DNA of 64,000 bases from positions 51,717,041-51,781,040 of the forward strand of contig OY747714.1 in NCBI GenBank assembly GCA_963556495.2. Reading direction: 5' to 3'. The translations under genes were made by a program, and so were the position numbers. Under the pieces are notes generated by a model. The model saw only the letters and a program-made list of their open reading frames with translations. It had not been told where the DNA came from and did no database searches. This DNA is from Valencia hispanica. Lineage: Eukaryota > Chordata > Actinopteri > Cyprinodontiformes > Valenciidae. Positions 52,228 to 64,000 of this stretch are shown in pieces (the first letter of the stretch is position 1; each line of letters begins with the position of its first letter).

Positions 52228-53630
52228 CAAATTAACCCTAAAAAGGATATTATTGTGTTTAGCTGGTTGAAACCTTTATTCCATTAATACTGTAAACATA
52301 GAAGGTAAAACAAACATTCGTATTCAGACAGACGACAGTAGTTAAACTGCTGCTGAATGAACCGAGGCATGGTTTTCTCTGGATGCCGTTTACTGCTTTA
52401 GTTCCTGGACCTTTGAGAACTTTATTTCTCCCTGATGTTTGTGGTCTCTGCTGAATGTTAGACGTCGGTGGCTGCTGAGCTCCACAACATTCCCCCTCTC
52501 TGCTGCTCTTTGGGTTTATAAGAGTATTTTTCTACAGCTTTTTGTACATCGTGCTTCTCATCAGGTTATTTGTGTGTGTGTGTGAGAGAGAGAGAACATG
52601 GCGACCACTCGTTTGGTTTAGCTCTGATCAATTTGTTGCCATGGCGATCGGGTGGACTGTAACCTCTGATGTTTTGTGTAAAGGCTGAATATTTTGGGCT
52701 GTATCTGACGTTGTCTAACCAATAAAAACTCGTCCACACCCCACAGCGAGTGGGTTTGACTCAGCGCCGGTCTGCACGACTTCTCATCCTCTGTTTCCAC
52801 TTCCTCTTCTTCAAACGAGGAAAACCTGAAGTTCAGCAGCTTTTTATACACAGGCTCAGGCGGAGGAGTCATTTCCTCAATTCAATTCAGCTTATTAATA
52901 TAGCGCTGATTCACAACAGATGTTTCATCTCAAGGTGCTTTACAAGAAAAGTCATTTTAATACAAACATTCCAATCAGTTTAAAGTTTCCTATTTAAGGA
53001 ATCCCAGCAGATTGCGTCAGTCATTGGCGTGAGGTTGGGCCCCGTTGATGCAGACTTTCCAACCACAGCAATCCTTCAGCAATCCCTCATACTGAGCAAG
53101 CATGTAGCGACGGTGGAGAGGAAAAACTCCCCTTTAACAGGAAGAAACCTCCAACAGAACCAGGCTCAGTAGGAGCGGCCATCTGCCACGACCGTCTGGG
53201 GGTTTGAGAAGACAGAGCAGAAACACAGAAGGAACAGAAGATCTGATATAAGAGAACTTTCTATGTTACAGAAAGTAAAGAGTTGATAACAGGACACAGT
53301 GGATGTTCAGTTACTGGGAGGATCATCCCAGTCGATGCCCCCCGTCCAACAGGGCATTGCAGCCAAGCAGGATACCAGACCAGGTATATCTTCTATGGAG
53401 AGAAAAACACTGAGAGAAAACAAAGTTAACAGTCGAAATAACAGAATGTACTGTAATACAACTGGAGAGTAGTAGGAGAGAAAAGTAGCAGAGTGAAGAA
53501 AAGTGGTAAGTCTGTCCTCCAGCAGTCTAAGCCTATAGCAGCATAACTACAGAGATAGCTCAGGATGACCTTAGCCCGTTAGAATGAGACATGAGAGAGG
53601 CGGAGCCAGGAAAAACCGTCTGTCTGGACC
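52228..53630. repeat. Second copy of the intron 21 repeat plus fish dispersed repeat
   Basis: 52228-52985 repeats 47941-48480 but holds about 220 extra bases (52390-52620). From 52880 it continues as a common fish repeat (GGAAAAACTCCCCTTTAACA, GGAAGAAACCTCCAACAGAA, GCGGCCATCTGCC). Confidence 0.75.
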
Positions 53631-54470
53631 TGCATTCAATCAATCAATCAAACTTTATTCATAAATCACTTTTCATACAATTGCAGGAAACAAGAAGAAG
53701 TTTGGTTCCAGGTAAGCTCCTGATATGTACCTGTACCAGCGTCTTATATACATACAGTCTGTGGTAGCAGCAGGAGCCTGCCCAGGTTCTCCAGAAAACT
53801 TTGATACTTTTCTAACCTGAAGCTGGAAGCTACTAACAGGAGACCAGAAGGTTCTACTGAGGTCCTACAGAACATGGTGCCGACAGGTGAGGCCACACCC
53901 ACCTCAGACCAGCTGACCTCATGGTGTTCCTACCTGCAGATGGAGCTCATGCATGAGGTTCCCTCCAGCTCAGAGCTTCCAGTTCTCTGCACCTGTTCCC
54001 AGATTGTTGTTCTGCCTCTACTGGATGAATGCTGCTGACGGTCTAAGGTTTCTAATGGACCCAGTCAGGGTTCTGGTTCTTTAAATAAAGGTTCTGTTGA
54101 GTGTTCTGAATATTTCTGGACTACTCTCAGTCAGCTGAGAGGACGAAGATGAACTTTAAAATGTTGAATTCATTCAGTCCACAGTTCTATTGTGGGTTCT
54201 GGAGGTTCTTAGCCGGGCTTTAATGGACTCTGGGTCCTAGAACCACCGCAGGAAGCTACAGCGAAGACAATCGGCTACAGTCCAGACCCGGTTCTAGAGC
54301 AGTGGATCGGTACCAGGTAGAAGCCTCATCCTGATCAAGCGCTGGGCCACAGTAAAGAGGAAGAAAGAACCAACAGAACCAGCAGGAGGAGAAAGTTCTG
54401 GAGAACTTAAAGATGTCTTGTTTGGTCCCAGAACCTGAAACCCGCCTCAGCATCCAGGGAACCAGGTGGC
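53631..54470. other. Downstream intergenic with (CAAT)n-type repeat
   Basis: CAATCAATCAATCAAACTTT at 53638 is typical of another dispersed fish repeat. The rest shows loose 'agaacc/ggttct' motifs. No gene seen. Confidence 0.5.
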
Positions 54471-57268
54471 GATCGGACCGGTCCGGTTCTGTCTGACATG
54501 GTGTGATTGTTTCCACATAAACCCAGAGCGGTTCTGGTAACGTCAGAACCAGAGATCGGACCGGCCCGGTTCTGTCTGACATAGTGTGATTGTTTCCACA
54601 TAAACCCAGAGCGGTTCTGGTAACGTCAGAACCTCAGAGATCGGACCGGTCCGGTTCTGTCTGACATCGTGTGATTGTTTCCACATAAACCCAGAGCGGT
54701 TCTGGTAACGTCAGAACCTCAGAGATCGGACCGGCCCGGTTCTGTCTGACATGGTGTGATTGTTTCCACATAAACCCAGAGGGGTTCTGGTAACGTCAGA
54801 ACCTCAGAGATCGGACCGGTCCGGTTCTGTCTGACATCGTGTGATTGTTTCCACATAAACCCAGAGCGGTTCTGGTAACGTCAGAACCTCAGAGATCGGA
54901 CCGGCCCGGTTCTGTCTGACATCGTGTGATTGTTTCCACATAAACCCAGAGCGGTTCTGGTAACGTCAGAACCTCAGAGATCGGACCGGCCCGGTTCTGT
55001 CTGACATGGTGTGATTGTTTCCACATAAACCCAGAGCGGTTCTGGTAACGTCAGAACCTCAGAGATCGGACCGGCCCGGTTCTGTCTGACATCGTGTGAT
55101 TGTTTCCACATAAACCCAGAGCGGTTCTGGTAACGTCAGAACCTCAGAGATCGGACCGGTCCGGTTCTGTCTCACATAGTGTGATTGTTTCCACATAAAC
55201 CCAGAGCGGTTCTGGTAACGTCAGAACCAGAGATCGGACCGGTCCGGTTCTGTCTGACATAGTGTGATTGTTTCCACATAAACCCAGAGGGGTTCTGGTA
55301 ACGTCAGAACCTCAGAGATCGGACCGGTCCGGTTCTGTCTGACATAGTGTGATTGTTTCCACATAAACCCAGAGCGGTTCTGGTAACGTCAGAACCTCAG
55401 AGATCGGACCGGTCCGGTTCTGTCTGACATCGTGTGATTGTTTCCACATAAACCCAGAGCGGTTCTGGTAACGTCAGAACCTCAGAGATCGGACCGGTCC
55501 GGTTCTGTCTGACATGGTGTGATTGTTTCCACATAAACCCAGAGCGGTTCTGGTAACGTCAGAACCTCAGAGATCGGACCGGTCCGGTTCTGTCTGACAT
55601 CGTGTGATTGTTTCCACATAAACCCAGAGCGGTTCTGGTAACGTCAGAACCTCAGAGATCGGACCGGTCCGGTTCTGTCTGACATCGTGTGATTGTTTCC
55701 ACATAAACCCAGAGCGGTTCTGGTAACGTCAGAACCTCAGAGATCGGACCGGTCCGGTTCTGTCTGACATCGTGTGATTGTTTCCACATAAACCCAGAGC
55801 GGTTCTGGTAACGTCAGAACCTCAGAGATCGGACCGGTCCGGTTCTGTCTCACATAGTGTGATTGTTTCCACATAAACCCAGAGCGGTTCTGGTAACGTC
55901 AGAACCAGAGATCGGACCGGCCCGGTTCTGTCTGACATGGTGTGATTGTTTCCACATAAACCCAGAGCGGTTCTGGTAACGTCAGAACCTCAGAGATCGG
56001 ACCGGCCCGGTTCTGTCTGACATCGTGTGATTGTTTCCACATAAACCCAGAGCGGTTCTGGTAACGTCAGAACCAGAGATCGGACCGGCCCGGTTCTGTC
56101 TGACATGGTGTGATTGTTTCCACATAAACCCAGACCGGTTCTGGTAACGTCAGAACCTCAGAGATCGGACCGGCCCGGTTCTGTCTGACATGGTGTGATT
56201 GTTTCCACATAAACCCAGACCGGTTCTGGTAACGTCAGAACCTCAGAGATCGGACCGGTCCGGTTCTGTCTGACATGGTGTGATTGTTTCCACATAAACC
56301 CAGAGCGGTTCTGGTAACGTCAGAACCAGAGATCGGACCGGCCCGGTTCTGTCTGACATGGTGTGATTGTTTCCACATAAACCCAGAGCGGTTCTGGTAA
56401 CGTCAGAACCTCAGAGATCGGACCGGCCCGGTTCTGTCTGACATCGTGTGATTGTTTCCACATAAACCCAGAGCGGTTCTGGTAACGTCAGAACCAGAGA
56501 TCGGACCGGCCCGGTTCTGTCTGACATGGTGTGATTGTTTCCACATAAACCCAGACCGGTTCTGGTAACGTCAGAACCTCAGAGATCGGACCGGCCCGGT
56601 TCTGTCTGACATGGTGTGATTGTTTCCACATAAACCCAGAGCGGTTCTGGTAACGTCAGAACCTCAGAGATCGGACCGGTCCGGTTCTGTCTGACATGGT
56701 GTGATTGTTTCCACATAAACCCAGAGCGGTTCTGGTAACGTCAGAACCTCAGAGATCGGACCGGTCCGGTTCTGTCTGACATCGTGTGATTGTTTCCACA
56801 TAAACCCAGAGCGGTTCTGGTAACGTCAGAACCTCAGAGATCGGACCGGTCCGGTTCTGTCTGACATAGTGTGATTGTTTCCACATAAACCCAGAGCGGT
56901 TCTGGTAACGTCAGAACCTCAGAGATCGGACCGGCCCGGTTCTGTCTGACATGGTGTGATTGTTTCCACATAAACCCAGAGCGGTTCTGGTAACGTCAGA
57001 ACCTCAGAGATCGGACCGGCCCGGTTCTGTCTGACATCGTGTGATTGTTTCCACATAAACCCAGAGCGGTTCTGGTAACGTCAGAACCAGAGATCGGACC
57101 GGCCCGGTTCTGTCTGACATGGTGTGATTGTTTCCACATAAACCCAGAGCGGTTCTGGTAACGTCAGAACCAGAGATCGGACCGGCCCGGTTCTGTCTGA
57201 CATAGTGTGATTGTTTCCACATAAACCCAGAGGGGTTCTGGTAACGTCAGAACCAGAGATCGGACCGG
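54471..57268. repeat. ~84-bp minisatellite, about 33 copies
   Basis: Units: AGATCGGACCGGTCCGGTTC, TGTCTGACATCGTGTGATTG, TTTCCACATAAACCCAGAGC, GGTTCTGGTAACGTCAGAAC, CTCAG. Two length classes exist (with or without CTC before AGAG). The first bases hold the palindrome GGACCGGTCC, changed to GGACCGGCCC in about half the units. Confidence 0.95.
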
Positions 57269-58471
57269 GACACCTGCTATTATCCGCCGTGTTTGTCTCT
57301 GCACACTGAGCAGCGGTGTTATAATGTCAGGTTTCACTGTCCGCTTCATGTCTGTCATTTAGCAGAACCACCAACACAACAACAGTGTTATTAACACACA
57401 CTGGACTCCTGGTTCTGCTCCTGGTTCTGACTCAGTCCGCTTTTCCTCTTTGTCCCAGTCAGACGCAGCCGTCCAGCCAAGGTAAGAACCTCCTTCTGTC
57501 TGAATCAGGAAAATAAAACCGACTATAATCCGGATCAGTTCAGCTTTAATCTGAGGAAAACATTTACATTTACAGCAGGAAAATCATTTTAGTTCTTCTT
57601 TACTGAAATATTTACCATCAACTTTTAAATTAATCTCCAAAGAATCTTATTGATTAAATATTAACTAATCTTCTTATAGTAATACTAGTAGTTTAATTCT
57701 GTAAACAAACTTAGATTTTTAGACATTTTACATCATTTTATTTATTTTTGATTTAATGCATCAAGATTTCTTCACTTTTTTAAGGTTTATTAAAATGTAT
57801 ATTTTAATGAAAGTGTTTAAACCTTCAGTTTTCTCTCTTTATTGTTCTGTTGAAGGGATTTTGTGAAACATTTTATTCAGATATTTAAAGTTTCTGACAC
57901 TTTTATTGGATCACCCAAAGTCTGCTATAGAAATATGATGGATTTGCTCAGATTTTCCAGCTGAATCCAGGAAATATTTTTATTAATAAGGAACAATAGA
58001 TCCGAGCTTAGAAAAGGAGAACAAAATGAAATCAGAATTAATAAAATGTTAGATGAGTTAAAGTACATCTGAACATTTTGGACCTCGTTAAGAATAATCC
58101 TGACTCAGTTTGGACTTGTCAGTCTGACCAGAACCAGAGATTATGTAGTTGGTGCAGCTGGAACCGACCAGAACCGATCAGAACCGACCAGTCCAGTAGA
58201 ACCCAGACGAGCCTTCAGGTCCTGACAGCTGGAAACAATCTGCTGATCAGATCTACCTGCCAACTAACTTTACTGCAGGATACAGGATGTGATTGGCTGG
58301 TTCTGGTCCACGGTTCCATCAGAACCAGAACCAGAACCAGAACCAGGATGCAGGAGAGAGAAGAGACTTCTGGAGGTCCATCATGTCTTTATAGATCAGC
58401 AGCTCAAGCTGAGAGGTTCTGGAGAACTTCTTCTCTGGGTCAGAGGGCGAGTCCTCTCAGGTCCAGACTGG
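57269..58471. other. Intergenic, no gene seen
   Basis: AT-rich sequence with 'ccagaacc' repeats near 58130-58340. A 23-base splice-flanked stretch (57459-57481) was considered and rejected as an exon. Confidence 0.5.
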
Positions 58472-61400
58472 GTTTCTATGTGTGTATTTCTATGTGTGTG
58501 TTTCTATGTGTGTGTTTCTATGTGTGTGTTTCTATGTGTGTGTTTCTATGTGTGTATTTCTATGTGTGTGTTTCTATGTGTGTGTTTCTATGTGTGTGTT
58601 TCTATGTGTGTGTGTATTTCTGTGTGTGTGTGTTTCTATGTCTGTGTTTCTATGTGTGTGTGTGTTTCTGTGTGTGTGTTTCTATGTGTGTGTTTCTATG
58701 TGTGTATTTCTATGTGTGTGTTTCTATGTGTGTATTTCTGTGTGTGTGTGTTTCTATGTGTGTGTTTCTATGTGTGTGTTTCTATGTGTGTGTGTTTCTA
58801 TGTGTGTGTTTCTATGTGTGTGTTTCTATGTGTGTGTTTCTATGTGTGTATTTCTATGTGTGTGTTTCTATGTGTGTGTTTCTATGTGTGTATTTCTATG
58901 TGTGTATTTCTATGCATGTGTTTCTATGTGTGTATTTCTATGTGTGTATTTCTATGTGTGTGTTTCTATGTGTGTATTTCTATGTGTGTATTTCTATGTG
59001 TGTGTTTCTATGTGTGTGTTTCTATGTGTGTATTTCTGTGTGTGTGTGTTTCTATGTGTGTATTTCTATGTGTGTTTCTATGTGTGTGTTTCTATGTGTG
59101 TGTTTCTATGTGTGTGTTTCTATGTGTGTATTTCTATGTGTGTGTATTTCTATGTGTGTGTTTCTGTGTGTGTATTTCTGTGTGTGTGTGTTTCTATGTG
59201 TGTATTTCTATGTGTGTGTTTCTATGTGTGTATTTCTATGTGTGTGTTTCTATGTGTGTGTTTCTATGTGTGTGTATTTCTATGTGTGTGTTTCTATGTG
59301 TGTATTTCTATGTGTGTGTGTATTTCTGTGTGTGTGTGTTTCTATGTGTGTGTTTCTATGTGTGTGTTTCTATGTGTGTGTTTCTATGTGTGTGTTTCTG
59401 TGTGTATTTCTATGTGTGTGTATTTCTATGTGTGTATTTCTATGTGTGTGTATTTCTATGTGTGTGTTTCTATGTGTGTGTTTCTATGTGTGTGTTTCTA
59501 TGTGTGTGTTTCTATGTGTGTGTATTTCTATGTGTGTATTTCTATGTGTGTGTATTTCTATGTGTGTGTTTCTATGTGTGTGTTTCTATGTGTGTGTTTC
59601 TATGTGTGTGTATTTCTATGTGTGTATTTCTTTGTGTGTGTGTATTTCTCTGTGTGTATTTCTATGTGTGTGTGTATTTCTATGTGTGTTTCTATGTGTG
59701 TGTGTATTTCTATGCGTGTGTTTCTATGTGTGTATTTCTATGTGTGTGTTTCTATGTGTGTATTTCTATGTGTGTGTGTATTTCTATGTGTGTGTGTTTT
59801 TATACGTCTGTATTTCTATGTGTGTGTTTCTATGTCTGTGTATTTCTATGTGTGTGTATTTCTATGTGTGTGTTTCTATGTGTGTATTTCTATGTGTGTG
59901 TGTATTTCTATGCGTGTATTTCTATGTGTGTGTTTCTATGTGTGTATTTCTATGTGTGTATTTCTATGTGTGTGTATTTCTATGTGTGTGTGTATTTCTA
60001 TGTGTGTGTATTTCTATGTGTGTGTATTTCTATGTGTGTGTTTCTATGTGTGTATTTCTATGTGTGTGTGTATTTCTGTGTGTGTGTTTCTATGTGTGTA
60101 TTTCTGTGTGTGTATTTCTATGTGTGTGTTTCTATGTGTGTGTTTCTATGTGTGTGTTTCTATGTGTGTGTTTCTATGTGTGTGTTTGTGTGTGTGTGTT
60201 TCTATGTGTGTGTGTATTTCTGTGTGTGTGTGTTTCTATGTGTGTGTTTCTATGTGTGTATTTCTATGTGTGTGTTTCTATGTGTGTGTTTCTATGTGTG
60301 TATTTCTATGTGTGTGTTTCTATGTGTGTGTTTCTATGTGTGTGTTTCTATGTGTGTGTGTATTTCTGTGTGTGTGTGTTTCTATGTGTGTGTTTCTATG
60401 TGTGTGTTTCTATGTGTGTGTGTGTTTCTATGTGTGTGTGTATTTCTGTGTGTGTGTGTTTCAATGTGTGTGTTTCTATGTGTGTATTTCTATGTGTGTA
60501 TTTCTATGTGTGTGTTTCTATGTGTGTGTTTCTATGTGTGTATTTCTATGTGTGTGTTTCTATGTGTGTGTTTCTATGTGTGTATTTCTGTGTGTGTGTG
60601 TTTCTATGTGTGTGTTTCTATGTGTGTATTTCTATGTGTGTTTCTATGTGTGTATTTCTATGTGTGTATTTCTGTGTGTGTGTGTTTCTATGTGTGTGTT
60701 TCTATGTGTGTGTTTCTATGTGTGTATTTCTATGTGTGTTTCTATGTGTGTATTTCTATGTGTGTGTTTCTATGTGTGTATTTCTATGTGTATATTTCTA
60801 TGTGTGTATTTCTATGTGTGTATTTCTATGTGTGTTTCTATGTGTGTGTTTCTATGTGTGTGTTTCTATGTGTGTGTTTCTATGTGTGTATTTCTATGTG
60901 TGTGTATTTCTATGTGTGTGTTTCTGTGTGTGTATTTCTGTGTGTGTGTGTTTCTATGTGTGTATTTCTATGTGTGTGTTTCTATGTGTGTATTTCTATG
61001 TGTGTGTTTCTATGTGTGTGTTTCTATGTGTGTATTTCTATGTGTGTGTTTCTATGTGTGTATTTCTATGTGTGTGTGTATTTCTGTGTGTGTGTGTTTC
61101 TATGTGTGTGTTTCTATGTGTGTGTTTCTATGTGTGTGTTTCTGTGTGTATTTCTATGTGTGTGTATTTCTATGTGTGTATTTCTATGTGTGTGTATTTC
61201 TATGTTTGTGTTTCTATGTGTGTGTTTCTATGTGTGTGTTTCTATGTGTGTGTTTCTATGTGTGTGTTTCTGTGTGTATTTCTATGTGTGTGTATTTCTA
61301 TGTGTGTATTTCTATGTGTGTGTATTTCAATGTGTGTGTTTCTATGTGTGTGTTTCTATGTGTGTGTTTCTATGTGTGTGTATTTCTATGTGTGTATTTC

Positions 61401-64000
61401 TTTGTGTGTGTGTATTTCTCTGTGTGTATTTCTATGTGTGTGTGTATTTCTATGTGTGTATTTCTATGTGTGTGTGTATTTCTATGTGTGTGTTTCTATG
61501 TGTGTGTGTATTTCTATGCGTGTGTTTCTATGTGTGTATTTCTATGTGTGTGTTTCTATGTGTGTATTTCTATGTGTGTGTGTATTTCTATGTGTGTGTG
61601 TTTTTATACGTCTGTATTTCTATGTGTGTGTTTCTATGTCTGTGTATTTCTATGTGTGTGTATTTCTATGTGTGTGTTTCTATGTGTGTATTTCTATGTG
61701 TGTGTGTATTTCTATGCGTGTATTTCTGTGTGTGTATTTCTATGTGTGTGTTTCTATGTGTGTGTTTCTATGTGTGTGTTTCTATGTGTGTGTGTTTCTA
61801 TGTGTGTGTGTATTTCTATGTGTGTGTATTTCTATGTGTGTGTATTTCTATGTGTGTGTTTCTATGTGTGTATTTCTATGTGTGTGTGTATTTCTGTGTG
61901 TGTGTTTCTATGTGTGTATTTCTGTGTGTGTATTTCTATGTGTGTGTTTCTATGTGTGTGTTTCTATGTGTGTATTTCTATGTGTGTATTTCTATGTGTG
62001 TGTTTCTATGTGTGTGTTTCTATGTGTGTGTTTCTATGTGTGTGTTTCTATGTGTGTGTGTGTTTCTATGTGTGTTTGTATTTCTGTGTGTGTGTGTTTC
62101 TATGTGTGTATTTCTATGTGTGTGTTTCTATGTGTGTGTTTCTATGTGTGTGTTTCTATGTGTGTGTTTCTATGTGTGTGTGTATTTCTGTGTGTGTGTG
62201 TTTCTATGTGTGTGTTTCTATGTGTCTGTTTCTATGTGTGTGTTTCTATGTGTGTGTGTGTTTCTATGTGTGTGTGTATTTCTGTGTGTGTGTGTTTCTA
62301 TGTGTGTGTTTCTATGTGTGTATTTCTATGTGTGTATTTCTATGTGTGTGTTTCTATGTGTGTATTTCTATGTGTGTATTTCTATGTGTGTGTTTCTATG
62401 TGTGTGTTTCTATGTGTGTATTTCTATGTGTGTGTATTTCTATGTGTGTGTTTCTATGTGTGTGTTTCTATGTGTGTATTTCTATGTGTGTGTTTCTATG
62501 TGTGTATTTCTATGTGTGTATTTCTATGTGTGTGTTTCTATGTGTGTGTTTCTATGTGTGTATTTCTATGTGTGTATTTCTATGTGTGTGTATTTCTATG
62601 TGTGTGTTTCTATGTGTGTATTTCTATGTGTGTGTTTCTATGTGTGTGTTTCTATGTGTGTGTGTGTGTATTTCTATGTGTGTGTGTTTCTATGTGTGTG
62701 TATTTCTATGTGTGTGTATTTCTATGTGTGTGTTTTCTATGTGTGTGTTTCTATGTGTGTGTTTCTATGTGTGTGTTTCTATGTGTGTATTTCTATGTGT
62801 GTGTTTTTCTATGTGTGTATTTCTATGTGTGTGTGTATTTCTGTGTGTGTGTGTTTCTATGTGTGTGTTTCTATGTGTGTGTGTGTGTATTTCTATGTGT
62901 GTGTATTTCTATATGTGTATTTCTATGTGTGTATTTCTATGTGTGTGTTTCTATGTGTGTGTTTCTATGTGTGTGTGTGTGTATTTCTATGTGTGTGTAT
63001 TTCTATGTGTGTATTTCTATGTGTGTGTATTTCTATGTGTGTGTTTCTATGTGTGTGTTTCTATGTGTGTGTATTTGTGTGTGTGTATTTCTCTGTGTGT
63101 ATTTCTATGTGTGTGTGTATTTCTATGTGTGTGTTTCTATGTGTGTGTGTATTTCTATGCGTGTGTTTCTATGTGTGTATTTCTATGTGTGTGTTTCTAT
63201 GTGTGTATTTCTATGTGTGTGTGTATTTCTATGTGTGTGTGTTTTTATACGTCTGTATTTCTATGTGTGTGTTTCTATGTCTGTGTATTTCTATGTGTGT
63301 GTATTTCTATGTGTGTGTTTCTATGTGTGTATTTCTATGTGTGTGTGTATTTCTATGTGTGTGTTTCTATGTGTGTATTTCTATGTGTGTATTTCTATGT
63401 GTGTGTATTTCTATGTGTGTGTATTTCTATGTGTGTGTGTATTTCTATGTGTGTGTATTTCTATGTGTGTGTATTTCTATGTGTGTGTTTCTATGTGTGT
63501 ATTTCTATGTGTGTGTGTATTTCTGTGTGTGTGTGTGTGTATTTCTATGTGTGTGTATTTCTATGTGTGTGTATTTCTATGTGTGTGTGTATTTCTATGT
63601 GTGTGTATTTCTATGTGTGTGTATTTCTATGTGTGTGTTTCTATGTGTGTATTTCTATGTGTGTGTGTGTATTTCTGTGTGTGTGTTTCTATGTGTGTAT
63701 TTCTGTGTGTGTTTCTATGTGTGTATTTCTATGTGTGTGTATTTCTATTTCTATGTGTGTGTATTTCTATGTGTGTGTGTTTCTGTGTGTGTATTTCTAT
63801 GTGTGTGTGTTTCTATGTGTGTGTTTCTATGTGTGTGTATTTCTATGTGTGTGTTTCTATGTGTGTGTTTCTATGTGTGTATTTCTATGTGTGTGTTTCT
63901 ATGTCTGTGTATTTCTATGTGTGTGTATTTCTATGTGTGTGTTTCTATGTGTGTATTTCTATGTGTGTGTGTATTTCTATGCGTGTATTTCTATGTGTGT
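58472..64000. repeat. TG-rich 'tttctatgtgtgtg' array, >5.5 kb, runs off the window
   Basis: Continuous 10-18-base units (TTTCTATGTGTGTG, TATTTCTATGTGTG, TATTTCTGTGTGTGTG). Rare variant TTTTTATACGTCTG recurs at about 59800, 61605 and 63245, which shows duplication of blocks of about 1.6-1.8 kb. It is the inverted complement of the intron 6 array at 22376-23516. Confidence 0.96.

Noticed and set aside
57459..57481. 23-base splice-flanked stretch (CCCAG ... GTAAGAACC) as an exon of a next gene
   Set aside because: Too short, no neighbouring exons in phase, no recognisable protein.

Overview
The window comes from a vertebrate nuclear genome, almost certainly a teleost fish. It carries split genes with canonical GT-AG introns, Tc1-like and piggyBac-like transposon remains, other dispersed repeats of fish type, and very many minisatellites. 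Two neighbouring genes read left to right on the + strand: the 3' end of nfxl1 (seven last exons, 251-3233) and a complete corin gene (23 coding exons, 9284-50206). The same two genes are neighbours in the same relative orientation in human (4p12), which supports both calls. I cannot name the species; the abundance of 'agaacc'-rich minisatellites would fit a cyprinodontiform, but that is a weak guess.

Layout: 1-3233 nfxl1 C-terminal exons, the last encoding a basic, coiled-coil-like segment and a C-terminal membrane anchor; 3234-3540 its 3' UTR with AATAAA. 3540-9180 is intergenic: a small inverted-repeat array, a MITE, a ~1.5 kb GC-box minisatellite and a possible alternative first exon. 8941-9208 is the likely corin promoter (four 20-bp GC-box repeats and a TATA box). 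9284-50206 is corin. Its splice phases chain without a break to a 1091-residue protein: short cytoplasmic tail, signal-anchor, Ser/Thr/Pro-rich stalk, Frizzled 1, LDLRA 1-4, Cys-rich linker, Frizzled 2, LDLRA 5-7, SRCR, trypsin-like protease with His891/Asp940/Ser1033. 50207-58471 is downstream sequence with dispersed repeats and an ~84-bp array. 58472-64000 is one TG-rich array that runs off the end.

By my tally about 28 kb (roughly 44%) of the window is tandem repeat. The most striking feature is the relation between arrays and splice sites. The ~5 kb array in intron 7 is built from copies of the exon 8 acceptor itself (CTGCAG plus the first exon bases). The ~2.3 kb array in intron 10 repeats a perfect TACTAAC branch-site sequence and the pyrimidine tract used by exon 11. 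Other arrays start or stop within a few bases of exon boundaries. A second theme is repeats growing inside transposons: a 39-bp (13-codon) piece of a Tc1 transposase expanded about 23-fold, and a telomere-like array inside a MITE.

Role of the genes: NFXL1 is an NF-X1-type zinc-finger protein. Corin is the membrane protease that activates natriuretic peptide precursors; the Frizzled and LDLRA modules support substrate handling and the protease domain does the cleavage. There is no sign that the two genes work together beyond being neighbours.
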